Shown in pieces: positions 1 through 9,265 of a DNA stretch of 64,000 bases; position 1 is the stretch's first letter, and the number at the start of each line of letters is the position of its first letter. The stretch comes from Pseudopelobacter sp964542535. Lineage in GTDB: Bacteria > Desulfobacterota > Desulfuromonadia > Geobacterales > Pseudopelobacteraceae. The notes beneath the pieces are model-generated. The model was not told the origin of the DNA and did not search any database. It was given only the letters and a program-made list of their open reading frames with translations. The stretch spans positions 62,001 to 126,000 of the forward strand of contig CAZIUE010000002.1 of the NCBI GenBank assembly GCA_964542535.1, given 5' to 3'. A program made the position numbers and the translations under genes.

Positions 1-51
1 GCAGTGCCTGATGGGGAAGATTCACGAGAATGCAGTTGTTCGGGAGGAACG

Positions 52-1893
52 GTGGGGTATCGCAATCTTCAGCAGTGTGTGGCTGATCTGGAACAACGGG
101 GGATGCTGGCGCGCATCGAGGCGCCACTGGACCCCAACCTGGAAATCGGCGCCGTGCAGCGGCGCTGTTACCAGCGGGGCGGTCCGGCCCTGCTCTTCAC
201 CAACCCGGTCGGCTGCTCTTTTCCACTCCTGGGCAACCTGTTCGGCACCCTGGAACGGACCCGCTTCATCTTCCGCGACACCCTGGACGATATTCGCCGC
301 CTGGTGGAGCTGAAGGTCGATCCCTTTTCCCTCCTCAAACATCCCCTTGATCTGCTCAAGGCCCCCTGTGCGGCCTGGCACCTGCTCCCGACGTTCTCCT
401 CCCGGGCGCCGGTGATGGAGTGCCGCACCACCCTCTCCCGCCTCCCCCAATTGGTATCCTGGCCCAGGGATGGCGGCGCTTTCATCACCCTGCCGCAGGT
501 TTACACGGAACATCCCTCCAGACCCGGCTTCAGGGCATCCAACCTGGGCATGTACCGGGTGCAGATCTCCGGCAACCGCTACGAGCCTGACAGGCAGGTC
601 GGCCTGCACTACCAGATCCACCGGGGCATCGGCGGCCACCACGCCGAGGCCATTGCCCGTGGCGAGCCGCTTCGTGTCAACATCTTCGTGGGCGGGCCGC
701 CGGCAATGACCCTGGCTGCGGTGATGCCGCTCCCCGAGGGGATGCCGGAACTCTCCTTTGCCGGCCTGCTGGGGGGGCAGCGCATCCCTATGGCCCGCAG
801 GGGGGGGCAGCTGCCGGTGCTGGCCGAGGCCGACTTCTGCATCAGCGGTCTGGTGTATCCGGACAGGACCCTGCCCGAAGGGCCCTTCGGTGACCATCTC
901 GGTTACTACAGCTTGACCCATGAGTTCCCCTATGTGCAGGTGGAGGCGGTGTATCACCGCCGCGACGCCATCTGGCCCTTTACCACCGTGGGGCGTCCCC
1001 CCCAGGAGGATACCAGCTTCGGCGCATTTATCCACGAACTGACCGGTCCACTGATTCCCACAGTGGTGGCGGGGGTGAAAGAGGTGCATGCCGTGGATGC
1101 GGCCGGCGTGCATCCGCTGCTCCTGGCCATTGCCAGCGAACGCTACGTCCCCTATGCGTCCCGACGCCAGCCCCAGGAGCTTCTGACCATCGCCAACGCC
1201 ATCCTGGGGCAGGGGCAACTCTCCCTGGCCAAGTATCTCTTCGTGGCTGCACAGGAGGATGCACCTGATCTGCACACCCATGATGTGGCTTCCTTTCTCG
1301 GCCATATGCTGGAACGGGCGGACTGGCGCTGCCATCTGCACTTCCAGACCGCCACGACCATGGATACCCTGGACTACAGCGGATCCGGCCTCAACCAGGG
1401 CTCCAAGCTGGTGATCGCCGTTGCCGGGCCGCAACTACGGACTCTTTCGAGCCAGGTTCCCGCGGGTCTGGAGTTCCCTCCCGGTTTCGAGGGAGCCCGG
1501 GTCTGCCTCCCCGGCATACTGGCTATCCGGGGGCCGGCCTCCCGGCAGAGGAGGGGGGAGTGCGATGGGGCGATCGAGACGTTCTGCAACTTCTACGGAG
1601 AGCGGGACCGCTTCGACGGCTTTCCGCTGATCGTGATCTGCGACGACTGTGATTTTACGGCTGAAACGCTGAACAATTTCCTCTGGGTGACCTTCACCCG
1701 ATCCAACCCGGAAACGGACCTGTACGGCATCCGCAGCCTGACCCGCGGACGTCACTGGGGCTGCCAGGGAGCGCTGGTGATCGACGCGCGCATCAAGCCG
1801 TTCCACGCCCCACCCCTGGAGGATGACCCCGTGGTGGAGCGCCGCATCGATAGCCTGGCGGTCAGGGGAGGTCCGCTGGAAGGGTTGGTGTAG
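52..1893 (+). CDS. UbiD-family decarboxylase (menaquinone-type)
   Basis: This is a prenylated-FMN-dependent decarboxylase of the UbiD family. At about 613 residues it is longer than E. coli UbiD (about 490) and matches the long form that I associate with menaquinone biosynthesis in Geobacter relatives. The central block with NLGMYRVQ, then GLHYQIHRGIGGHH, then PEGPFGDHLGYYS is the cofactor and substrate region of the family. I place the start at GTG 52 because GGAGG lies just upstream and the following residues (GYRNLQQC) begin the family alignment. The frame is open to the left edge, with another GTG at 4, so the start is provisional. No partner gene is adjacent. The assignment to menaquinone rather than another aromatic acid is inference. 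Confidence 0.85.
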   Translation: MGYRNLQQCVADLEQRGMLARIEAPLDPNLEIGAVQRRCYQRGGPALLFTNPVGCSFPLLGNLFGTLERTRFIFRDTLDDIRRLVELKVDPFSLLKHPLDLLKAPCAAWHLLPTFSSRAPVMECRTTLSRLPQLVSWPRDGGAFITLPQVYTEHPSRPGFRASNLGMYRVQISGNRYEPDRQVGLHYQIHRGIGGHHAEAIARGEPLRVNIFVGGPPAMTLAAVMPLPEGMPELSFAGLLGGQRIPMARRGGQLPVLAEADFCISGLVYPDRTLPEGPFGDHLGYYSLTHEFPYVQVEAVYHRRDAIWPFTTVGRPPQEDTSFGAFIHELTGPLIPTVVAGVKEVHAVDAAGVHPLLLAIASERYVPYASRRQPQELLTIANAILGQGQLSLAKYLFVAAQEDAPDLHTHDVASFLGHMLERADWRCHLHFQTATTMDTLDYSGSGLNQGSKLVIAVAGPQLRTLSSQVPAGLEFPPGFEGARVCLPGILAIRGPASRQRRGECDGAIETFCNFYGERDRFDGFPLIVICDDCDFTAETLNNFLWVTFTRSNPETDLYGIRSLTRGRHWGCQGALVIDARIKPFHAPPLEDDPVVERRIDSLAVRGGPLEGLV

Positions 1894-1910
1894 AAGGTAC
1901 GGCAAAAAAC

Positions 1911-1939
1911 TTGACTTGGTAGACCGATCAGTCTACTTT
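1911..1939 (+). promoter_or_regulatory. Promoter with NemR-like operator in its spacer
   Basis: TTGACT (1911-1916), a 17-base spacer and TACTTT (1934-1939) form a sigma-70-like promoter. The 16-base operator TAGACCGATCAGTCTA fills 1920-1935, and the symmetry extends to G1919 and C1936. The same layout, with 14 of 16 operator bases identical, occurs at 31712-31740 before the TetR-type gene at 31747. The promoter points toward the MoxR/VWA genes. The 280-base leader up to 2219 contains no convincing coding frame. It is rich in CCGG-type repeats and holds a small CGGTA-TT-TACCG hairpin near 2040. Confidence 0.75.
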
Positions 1940-2218
1940 GGCGGGCAACAGAGAGCCTGATCCGTGTCACACCATGGCGCGTCCAGTATGTTCCGCCTGG
2001 AAATTACCTCTCCGTACCCCCTTTTCGCGTGGTACCCCCGGTATTTACCGCGGTACGGGGCGTCGTCCGGAGAAGCAGAGGTGGAATTGCCGGAACGACC
2101 GGTCTATTTATCCACGCCCGGGAATCATCCCGTTGGCGCCGGAAGCCGGTCGCACCGCTGGAATCTGCCGGGGATGCGGCGGAGAGGGACGATCACTTCG
2201 AGAACAAGGAGTCATTCC

Positions 2219-3058
2219 ATGACGGACCAGACCACCCGGCGTTTCAGCGGCGCCAGCCGCTATGTTCTGGACGAGGAACTCGCCAAAATCGTCAACGTAT
2301 CCATGGCGCTGGAGATGCCGCTCCTGCTCAAGGGGGAGCCGGGCACTGGCAAGACCATGCTGGCCCACGCCATTGCCGAGAGCCTGAGTATGCCGCTTCT
2401 GATCCTCAACGTCAAATCCAGCATGAAGCTGGTGGAGGCGCTCTATCAGTACGACACCCTCACCCGCCTGAACGACAGCCGCTTCGGCGACTCGTCCCGC
2501 GACGTGGCCAACATCTCCGAGTACATCCGCATGGGCAAGATCGGCCAGGCCTTCGTGGCCGACCAGCGGGTGGTGCTGCTGATCGACGAGATAGACAAGG
2601 CCGACACCGATTTCCAGGACGACATGCTGGATGTGCTGGACCAGATGCAGTTCGACATCATGGAGATCGACCGCACCGTCAAGGCCCGCCACCGCCCGGT
2701 AGTGATCATCACCTCCAACGCCAAGAAGGACCTGTCCGACCCCTTCCTGGGGCGCTGCAACTTCCATCATATCGCCTTCCCCGACCCGGAGATGATGCGC
2801 AGGATCGTCAGCATCCATTTTCCCGATCTGAGCGATGATCTGGCCCGGGCCAGCATCAGCGCCTTCTATCGTCTGCGGGACGTGGAGGGGATCGAGAAGA
2901 AACCGGCCACCCGGGAGCTGCTCAACTGGCTGCGCGCCCTCAAGGCCGACCCCGACTTCAGAATCCAGGCTCTGGCGGACGAGGCGCTTCCCTACCTGGG
3001 GGTGCTGTTCAAGAAGAGCAGCGATCTCGAACGGGCGTCTTCCTTCATGACGGCGTAG
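2219..3058 (+). CDS. MoxR-type AAA+ ATPase
   Basis: This is a 279-residue AAA+ ATPase of the MoxR group, which acts as a chaperone-like remodeller with a VWA partner, often in cofactor or metal insertion (NorQ/NorD, CoxD/CoxE). Walker A is GEPGTGKT (residues 39-46) and Walker B is LLIDEID (120-126). A sensor-type TSNAKKDLSDPFLGRC stretch follows. The start at 2219 has AAGGAG seven bases upstream. The frame runs further upstream, but that extension looks non-coding. The partner VWA gene begins 16 bases after its stop. The NemR-like operator promoter at 1911 is the nearest promoter seen. The client protein is unknown. Confidence 0.88.
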   Translation: MTDQTTRRFSGASRYVLDEELAKIVNVSMALEMPLLLKGEPGTGKTMLAHAIAESLSMPLLILNVKSSMKLVEALYQYDTLTRLNDSRFGDSSRDVANISEYIRMGKIGQAFVADQRVVLLIDEIDKADTDFQDDMLDVLDQMQFDIMEIDRTVKARHRPVVIITSNAKKDLSDPFLGRCNFHHIAFPDPEMMRRIVSIHFPDLSDDLARASISAFYRLRDVEGIEKKPATRELLNWLRALKADPDFRIQALADEALPYLGVLFKKSSDLERASSFMTA

Positions 3059-3074
3059 GGCGGGGGAGCCATCC

Positions 3075-4265
3075 ATGTTCGTCTCCTTCTTCTTTACCCT
3101 GCGGGAGCGGGGCATCCCGGTGACCCCCACCGCCTTTCTGCGCCTGCAGAAAGCCCTGGGGCTGGGGCTGATCACCTCCCTGGACGACTTCTACTCCGTG
3201 GCCCGCGCGCTGCTGGTCAAGAGTGAGCGCGATTTCGACACCTACGACCGGGTGTTCGCCGAGCTGTTCCAGGGGGCCGAGAGCGCGGATGAGGCCCAGG
3301 TCATGCTGGATCAGGCGGTGCGTCAACTGCTGGAGGAATGGCTGAAGGAGCCGGCCGAGCTGGCCAAGGCCCTTGGGTTGACCGAGCAGGAGCTGGCATC
3401 CTTAAGCGGCGAGGAGCTGAAGCAGTACTTCCTGGACCGGCTCAAGGACCAGAAGGGGGTACACCATGGCGGCTCGCGCTGGATCGGCACTGGCGGCGTC
3501 TCGCCGGTGGGGCACGGCGGCACCCGCCCCGGCGGCATGCGCATCGGCGGGATCTCGCGCAAGAGCTCGGCCCTCAAGACCGCCATGGAGCGCCGCTATC
3601 GGGACTACTCCCAGGACGCCCCCCTGACCCGTTCCCAGATGGGAGAGGCGCTGAAACGGCTGCGCCACCTGACCCCTTCGGGCCCCCGGGACCAAGTCAA
3701 CGTGGACAAGAGCATCTGCCAGACCATGCGCAATGCCGGAGAAATCGAGATTATCTTCGACCGCCGTCTGAAGGATAAATTGAATGTGCTGCTTTTGATC
3801 GACAACGGTGGCTGGTCCATGGATCCCTACGTGGAGACCGTCCAGACGCTGTTCCACTACGCCCAGACCCAGTTCCGGGATCTGAGCATCTTCTACTTCC
3901 ATAACACCATCGTGGACCGGGTCTGGCGAGATCCCCAGCGCCGCAGGCAGCCGGAGCGGGTGGAGAACCTGCTGGGCCGCGATCCGGAGACCCGTCTGAT
4001 CTTCGTCGGGGACGCCAGCATGGCCCTGGAGGAGCTGACCCAGATCAAGGGGAGCGTCAGCATCGAGACCCGTCAGACCCAGACCAGCCTTGCCTGGCTG
4101 AACCAGCTGGCCGCCGGCTTCCGCCACAGCGTCTGGCTCAACCCCAAGTGCGGCTCCCTGTGGGATTACAGTGATACCATCGCTATGGTCGGCCAGATCT
4201 TTCCCATGTTCCCCCTGACCCTTACCGGGCTGGAAATGGCTGTGGCGCAGCTCGGCAGGCGTTGA
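3075..4265 (+). CDS. VWA-domain CoxE-like protein
   Basis: This 396-residue protein is of the VWA-containing CoxE-like family, the usual partner of a MoxR ATPase. The N-terminal two thirds are helical and charged, with a glycine-rich linker at about 130-160 (GTGGVSPVGHGG). The VWA domain starts near residue 235. Its MIDAS loop reads DNGGWSM (243-249) instead of the classical DxSxS, so metal binding may be altered; I believe this form recurs in the family. It lies 16 bases downstream of the MoxR gene and is surely co-transcribed. No gene for an obvious metal enzyme client is adjacent. Confidence 0.82.
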   Translation: MFVSFFFTLRERGIPVTPTAFLRLQKALGLGLITSLDDFYSVARALLVKSERDFDTYDRVFAELFQGAESADEAQVMLDQAVRQLLEEWLKEPAELAKALGLTEQELASLSGEELKQYFLDRLKDQKGVHHGGSRWIGTGGVSPVGHGGTRPGGMRIGGISRKSSALKTAMERRYRDYSQDAPLTRSQMGEALKRLRHLTPSGPRDQVNVDKSICQTMRNAGEIEIIFDRRLKDKLNVLLLIDNGGWSMDPYVETVQTLFHYAQTQFRDLSIFYFHNTIVDRVWRDPQRRRQPERVENLLGRDPETRLIFVGDASMALEELTQIKGSVSIETRQTQTSLAWLNQLAAGFRHSVWLNPKCGSLWDYSDTIAMVGQIFPMFPLTLTGLEMAVAQLGRR

Positions 4266-4475
4266 TCCGGGCAGCTTCCCGCCCCTCCCTGTTCTTTTCA
4301 TGAAAATGTTGCATACTAGGGAACATCCGGAAGACGGTGGATGGGAGCGTCGGAGCGGGCCCGTTGGCGCGTCCCCAGGCAATCCCGTCCGTTTGAGATA
4401 ATCATGGTGTCGTTGTTTGGGCGGATCGGGTGAAGCGGTCGGCTGTGACGAAACTGAATTCGGAGGGGGTGTGAC

Positions 4476-5927
4476 ATGGAGTGTGGTGCGCTGAAGCGGC
4501 CGGAGACGGCGCGGGGGGGGACGGTGAAGGAGTTCAGGAAGCTCGGCTACTGCCTTAAGGTCTGGATTGCGGGGGACGGCCTGGAGTGCTGCCTGAGCTA
4601 CGCTCCCAACCAGCAACAGGGCGCCATGATGACGCTCGACGAGCTGAAGGACTATCTGGCCCAGTCAGGGGTCAGGGAGGGGATCATCCCCGAGGCGCTG
4701 GACGATGTCGCCGTCAGGGCGGCCGCGGGCCAGACCCTGCACATGCTGCCCGTGGCCACAGGGGTTTCCGCTGAGCCGGGCCAGGACGGTCATATCAGCT
4801 ATACTGCCCAGGAATCGGTGGTGACGCGCACCGCCCGTGACGAGGCTGAACAGGTGGATATGCACAGGGTGACCAGTTTTGTCAACGTCATGCCCGGAGA
4901 GGAGATCGGACGCCTGGTACCCCCCAGCGATGGCCGTCCCGGCACAAGCGTCACCGGTCAGCCCATTCCCCAGCAGCCGGGCAAGCCACTCAAACTCACG
5001 ATCGGCAACAACATCCGCCTGCTGGAGGATGGCGCAACCTTGGTGGCCGAAGCCGCCGGCAGGGTCTGCTGCGCGGGGGGAGAAATCTCTGTTGCCGAGG
5101 AGTATATCGTCAAGGGGGACGTGGATTTCGGCATCGGCTCCATCGTGTTCAACGGCTACGTGGAGGTGCGCGGCGATGTGCTGGACGGTTTCAGCGTCAG
5201 TGCCGTGAAAGGCTTGCGGGTCAACGGCAATATCGGCGCCTGCGCCATTAGGAGCGACGGCGATATCGTCTTCTGTGGCATGGACGGTCAGAAGAAGGGG
5301 ACCATCGTCTGCGGCGGTTCCATAACCGCCAACTTCATTCATGAAACCGACGTGGAGTGTGGCGGGACCATGGATATTGAAGTTGAGCTGCATAACAGTC
5401 AGGTCAGGTCCCTGGGCCGGGTCGTGGTCAAACGGGGCGCCATCGCCGGCGGGAGCTGCACCGCCCTGGAGGGGATCCAGACCAGGAAGGCCGGTTCAGC
5501 GGCATCGGTGAAGACCGTGCTCTGCGCCGGCGCCGACTATCGCGACTGTGCCGAGTACGAACGTCTGCTGACGGAGCTGGAGCAGAACGGCACGCGCGCG
5601 GCCCAGGCGCGCCAGACCGCCGAGATCGAGGAGTTGCGCCGCCAGAGGATGCAGCTGATGGAAAAAGTCAGGACGCTGAGGACCGGGTCCCCTGAACGGG
5701 CCAATGCGAAGATAAACGTCACGGACGTACTCTACGACAACACCGTGCTCTGCCTGGGATTGCAGGTCCGGGAACGGATCGACGAGCGCCAGGGTCCCTT
5801 CAGCGCCATCGAGAACAGTATCGAGGGAGGGGTGCGGTTCGTGGAAATGACCAGTCTGGATGTGAAGGCCGGCGACATCGAGGCGGCCTTTGTCAGGGAA
5901 CACGCGCTGCGATCCCCGACCTCCTAG
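4476..5927 (+). CDS. FapA-family (DUF342) protein
   Basis: This is a 483-residue DUF342/FapA-type protein. The N-terminal half contains the conserved MPGEEIGRLVPPSDGRPGTSVTG block. The middle is a repetitive beta-rich stretch (KGDVDFGIGSIVFNGYVEVRGDV..., VNGNIG, SDGDI, CGGSI) suggesting a polymer-like beta structure. Residues 360-405 are a predicted coiled coil rich in Glu, Arg and Gln. FapA proteins are linked to flagellar or polar assembly in some Vibrio and Pseudomonas, but the role here is unknown. GGAGGGGG sits 8 bases before ATG 4476. The 210-base gap before it holds a 12-base palindrome, TTTTCATGAAAA (4295-4306), and no other clear signal. Confidence 0.82.
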   Translation: MECGALKRPETARGGTVKEFRKLGYCLKVWIAGDGLECCLSYAPNQQQGAMMTLDELKDYLAQSGVREGIIPEALDDVAVRAAAGQTLHMLPVATGVSAEPGQDGHISYTAQESVVTRTARDEAEQVDMHRVTSFVNVMPGEEIGRLVPPSDGRPGTSVTGQPIPQQPGKPLKLTIGNNIRLLEDGATLVAEAAGRVCCAGGEISVAEEYIVKGDVDFGIGSIVFNGYVEVRGDVLDGFSVSAVKGLRVNGNIGACAIRSDGDIVFCGMDGQKKGTIVCGGSITANFIHETDVECGGTMDIEVELHNSQVRSLGRVVVKRGAIAGGSCTALEGIQTRKAGSAASVKTVLCAGADYRDCAEYERLLTELEQNGTRAAQARQTAEIEELRRQRMQLMEKVRTLRTGSPERANAKINVTDVLYDNTVLCLGLQVRERIDERQGPFSAIENSIEGGVRFVEMTSLDVKAGDIEAAFVREHALRSPTS

Positions 5928-5956
5928 AGAGCGGTCCCGGCCACGGACTCCGCGCA

Positions 5957-5987
5957 CGAAAGCCCGCCGTAGCGGGCTTTCGTTTGT
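5957..5987 (+). terminator. Rho-independent terminator after the FapA-like gene
   Basis: An 11-bp perfect stem (CGAAAGCCCGC at 5957-5967 with 5972-5982) closes a CGTA loop and is followed by TTTGT. It lies between convergent genes. The reverse strand has a weaker T tract, so it may act both ways. Confidence 0.8.
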
Positions 5988-6011
5988 GGCACGTGACGAG
6001 CAGGGACCAAA

Positions 6012-6629
6012 TCAGTTGACGGTGAAGCTGCTCTGCCGCGAATCCTTGCCCGAGGCTGTTTTGATGGTGGTGATTACCTTGTAGGCGCCCGGTTTGGCAT
6101 CCGCGGGGAGCATGAGCGGAATGCTGGAGGTGTAGGTGCCGGCGCTGCGCTGGACGGTGATTTCCGGGTTGGCCACCAGCTCGCCGTTCATGGTCACTTC
6201 CCGCGATTCGGTGACGGCGACCTGGCTTTCAGCGGAGGGTGCCATGACGGCGTAGGTGGTTTCAAGCTTGACGGTCTCGCCTCGTTTCAGAGTGGTGGGG
6301 GTCATCTGGGTGGTCTCGATCCTGACCACCGTTCCGTCGCTTGGCTGGTAGTTGTACTGGTCCGAGGTCTCCTGGGCGCTCTTCTTCTTGTCCACGGTAT
6401 AATTTCCGATCACGCCCCCCAAAAGCGCTCCGGCCAGCCCGCCGATGATTGCCCCCTTGGTGCGCGATCCCTCGCCAGCCAGAACAGCTCCGGCGATGGC
6501 GCCGGTTGCCGCTCCGATGCCGGCCCCCTTGGCCGCTCCCTGATGCTCCGGAGAAACCGTGACGCACCCGCCCGCTCCCAGCGCAAACGTCATCAGTGTC
6601 AGTAGTGCTACGATACGATTCTTCATCAT
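6012..6629 (-). CDS. Glycine-zipper envelope lipoprotein
   Basis: This 205-residue exported protein has a hydrophobic leader ending GAGGC, so Cys22 is the likely lipidation site, although the -3 residue is Ala rather than Leu. Residues 30-80 form a glycine zipper (repeats of GAAxGA, GGLAGALLGGVIG), as in outer-membrane lipoproteins of the OsmB/YMGG type. The C-terminal 120 residues are a soluble beta-rich region. GAGGAGGAAG precedes the double ATG at 6629/6626. The frame continues upstream into arginine-rich sequence that I regard as non-coding. The gene stands alone. The function is unknown beyond an envelope role. Confidence 0.75.
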   Translation of the reverse strand: MMKNRIVALLTLMTFALGAGGCVTVSPEHQGAAKGAGIGAATGAIAGAVLAGEGSRTKGAIIGGLAGALLGGVIGNYTVDKKKSAQETSDQYNYQPSDGTVVRIETTQMTPTTLKRGETVKLETTYAVMAPSAESQVAVTESREVTMNGELVANPEITVQRSAGTYTSSIPLMLPADAKPGAYKVITTIKTASGKDSRQSSFTVN

Positions 6630-6769
6630 GCTCTTCCTCCTCGGGTCGTGTGGCTCCGGCCGAATCGCCGGTTTTCGCCAGCCGTCCTCGGGACGGTGCG
6701 CCGCGTCAGCCGGAGTCTGATTGAACTCTAAGCATACTCTTGTTGCGGCCCCTGTCAAACCGGGGCGCG

Positions 6770-9115
6770 CTACAGCCCCAGGGTCTCCCGGAGTCTGGTC
6801 AGGTGTGTTGCCACCTCCATGCTGCCGCGGCAGGCCAGGATCTCCTCGGCGGCGGCGCGGCACTCTTCCAGGGAGTGCGTGCGGATGGCCTGCTTCACCA
6901 CCGGTATGCTGGGGGCGGAGAGACTGAATTCGCGGAAGCCCATGCCCAGGAGCAGGAGGGCGTTGAGCGGGTCCGAAGCCATCTCGCCGCACACCGAGGC
7001 CTTTTTTTCGGCTCTCCGGGACGCGGCGGCGATTCGGCTCATGGAGTGCAGCACCGCCGGATGGTGGGGATCGTAGTAAGGCTTCATGCGCGCATTGTTC
7101 CGGTCTGCCGCCAGGATGTACTGGATCAGGTCGTTGCTGCCGACGCTGACGTAGTCCACCTCTTCCAGCAGGAAATCGATGGTCTGGACCGCCGCCGGGA
7201 TCTCGATCATGATGCCCAGGGGGATGTCCCGGCGCGGGCTGTACCCCTGCTGCTCCAGTTCATCGGCCACCTTCTCCAGCATCCCGCGGAGCTCGCGGAT
7301 CTCGTCGATGCCGGAGATGAGCGGAAACATGACCGTGGGGGTGCCCGCATCGGCGGCCATCATGATTGCCGCCAGCTGTTCGTGCAGGATCTCCCGGTGC
7401 TCCAGGGAGAGCCTGATGGAGCGCACTCCCATGAAGGGGTTGTCCTCGTGGGGGCAGGGGAAGTAGGGGAGTCCCTTGTCGCCGCCGATGTCCAGGGTGC
7501 GGATGTTGACGGTCTGGCCGGGGAAGGAGGAGAGGATCTTGCGGTACAGGGTCGCCTGTTCGATGCGGGTGGGGAACGATGAACGGGCCATGTAGGGAAA
7601 CTCGGTGCGGTACAGCCCCACCCCCTCGGCGCCGTGCAGGGTGGCTACCCGCACGTCGGAGAGCAGGCCGATGTTGGCGTTGAGGGTGACGGTGGTGCCG
7701 TCGGTGGTGACCGCCGGCAGGTCGCGCAGTCCCTCCAGCTCCTTCTGGCGGCTGGCATGGCTCAGCTCCAGGCGCTCGTACTCCTGGATGATGGCCTTGT
7801 CCGGATTAAGGAAGACGAAGCCGGAGGTTCCGTCCACGATGATCTGGTCTTTGACGTTGACGGCGTCCATGAGCCCCGCCACCCCCACGATGGCCGGGAC
7901 CCCCAGTGATTTCGACATGATGGCGGCATGGGAGTAGATATTTCCCTTTTCGGTCACGATGCCGATAATCCGGTCGTGGTCCAGCATGGCCAGGTCCGAG
8001 GGGAAGATCTCCTGAGCCACGATGATCCGGTTCTCCTTGAGCTTGAGCGATGAGCTGTCGTTCCCCTCCAGGGCGTCGATGATCCGGCGGCCGATGTCCT
8101 CCATGTCGGCAGAGCGCTCCCGCAGGTAGGGGTCCTCCATGGCGTCGAAGGCCTGGATGTAGTGCTGAACCACGTCGTACACCGCCCGGGTGGCCCCCAG
8201 CCCCTGGCCGATCAGGTCGCTGACTTTGCTGGAGAAGCTGCGGTCTTCCAGGATCATCAGGTGGGTGTGGAAGATGGCGGCGTCGTCCTGGGAGAGTCGT
8301 TCGCTGACCCGTTTTTCCATGTAGATGGTCTGGATCTTGACCTTTTCCAGCGCCGATATGAACCTGTTCTGCTCCTCCTCTCGGCTGCCGACGTTGGCGA
8401 GTTTCACCACCTTGTCGCTGAAGGGGTCCAGGATATAGACCTTGCCGCGCCTGAAGCCGGTCGATACCGCCGTGCCCCGCAGCATCCTGCCGCCTCCGCC
8501 GTTCTGGAGTGGGGGGGCGTCTCCTTCGGTACGGCCCGACGTGTCGTTCTTGGCCCTGGTTAGTTCCTGTTCGAACCAGGCCCGCTCCTGCTCTTTGCGT
8601 TGGATCGAGTCCAGCAGGCGGGCATTGTGGATGATGCTGCCGATCTGGAAGGTGATGGTGCGCAGGGTGCTGATTTCGTCGTCGCTGAAGCGACGCGGTT
8701 CGCAGGTCTGGATGGTGATGACGCCGATGGGAATGCTGCGTTCGAACAGCGGCAGTCCCAGGAACGAGAGGAAACGCTCCTCGCGGGTCTCCCTGAAGTA
8801 CTTGTAGCGCGGGTGGGAGGGGGCGTTATCGGTCATGACCATGTCGCGGGTTTCCACCACCAGGCCGGTAAGACCTTCGCTGGTCTTCATGGAGATGCGG
8901 TTGACCGACGACTTCGAAAGCCCCTTGGTTGCTTTCAGCACCAGGGTGCTGCCGTCCGCCTCCAGCAGGTAGATGGAACAGACATCCGTCCGCATGCGTT
9001 TGGCGACGATGGTGACGATGTTGTCCAGGGTCTCCTGGAGACTGTGGGAATGAAGGATGATGGCGCTGATGTCTTCCAGGGTACGCAATCCGATGGATTG
9101 TTGATTGTTTTTCAT
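6770..9115 (-). CDS. ptsP: PEP-protein phosphotransferase EI-Ntr with GAF domain
   Basis: This is enzyme I of the nitrogen phosphotransferase system, which moves phosphate from PEP to NPr. A GAF domain occupies about residues 1-165, then a short Gly-rich linker (190-210), the PEP-utilising N domain, the swivelling domain with the active-site His at about 396 (GNIYSHAAIMS), and the C-terminal TIM barrel with TLDIGGDKGLPYF, ending in the GSNDLIQY and VCGEMAS motifs. Its 781 residues fit PtsP (about 750) better than plain EI (about 570). No NPr, EIIA or rpoN gene is visible in the window. The translation signal before the ATG at 9115 is weak. Confidence 0.93.
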   Translation of the reverse strand: MKNNQQSIGLRTLEDISAIILHSHSLQETLDNIVTIVAKRMRTDVCSIYLLEADGSTLVLKATKGLSKSSVNRISMKTSEGLTGLVVETRDMVMTDNAPSHPRYKYFRETREERFLSFLGLPLFERSIPIGVITIQTCEPRRFSDDEISTLRTITFQIGSIIHNARLLDSIQRKEQERAWFEQELTRAKNDTSGRTEGDAPPLQNGGGGRMLRGTAVSTGFRRGKVYILDPFSDKVVKLANVGSREEEQNRFISALEKVKIQTIYMEKRVSERLSQDDAAIFHTHLMILEDRSFSSKVSDLIGQGLGATRAVYDVVQHYIQAFDAMEDPYLRERSADMEDIGRRIIDALEGNDSSSLKLKENRIIVAQEIFPSDLAMLDHDRIIGIVTEKGNIYSHAAIMSKSLGVPAIVGVAGLMDAVNVKDQIIVDGTSGFVFLNPDKAIIQEYERLELSHASRQKELEGLRDLPAVTTDGTTVTLNANIGLLSDVRVATLHGAEGVGLYRTEFPYMARSSFPTRIEQATLYRKILSSFPGQTVNIRTLDIGGDKGLPYFPCPHEDNPFMGVRSIRLSLEHREILHEQLAAIMMAADAGTPTVMFPLISGIDEIRELRGMLEKVADELEQQGYSPRRDIPLGIMIEIPAAVQTIDFLLEEVDYVSVGSNDLIQYILAADRNNARMKPYYDPHHPAVLHSMSRIAAASRRAEKKASVCGEMASDPLNALLLLGMGFREFSLSAPSIPVVKQAIRTHSLEECRAAAEEILACRGSMEVATHLTRLRETLGL

Positions 9116-9265
9116 GAATGAACTCGCTGTTCTGGCGTTTACGGCGGAGTATAGAGGACATTTTTTTGAAAGTAAAAGATTTGCGTGGCGATAGGAGTGG
9201 AAAAGCGCCGGAGCGTCTGGTATCTTCCCACCAATTCATTCGCTGTTCCAGGGAGGAGAGAGGCT

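Noticed and set aside
22..1434. 470-residue antisense frame opposite the UbiD gene
   Set aside because: It follows from GC-rich third positions of the real gene; it has a His/Gly/Gln-rich composition and no ribosome-binding site.
1938..2222. 94-residue frame downstream of the 1911 promoter
   Set aside because: Arg/Gly/Pro-rich with no ribosome-binding site; treated as the untranslated leader of the MoxR gene.
3402..4616. 404-residue antisense frame opposite the VWA gene
   Set aside because: Shadow of the coding strand, with no start signal and no domain.
5986..6001. Sigma-54-like TGGCACGTGACGAGCA
   Set aside because: Good -24 half but poor -12, and no + strand gene follows for 3 kb.
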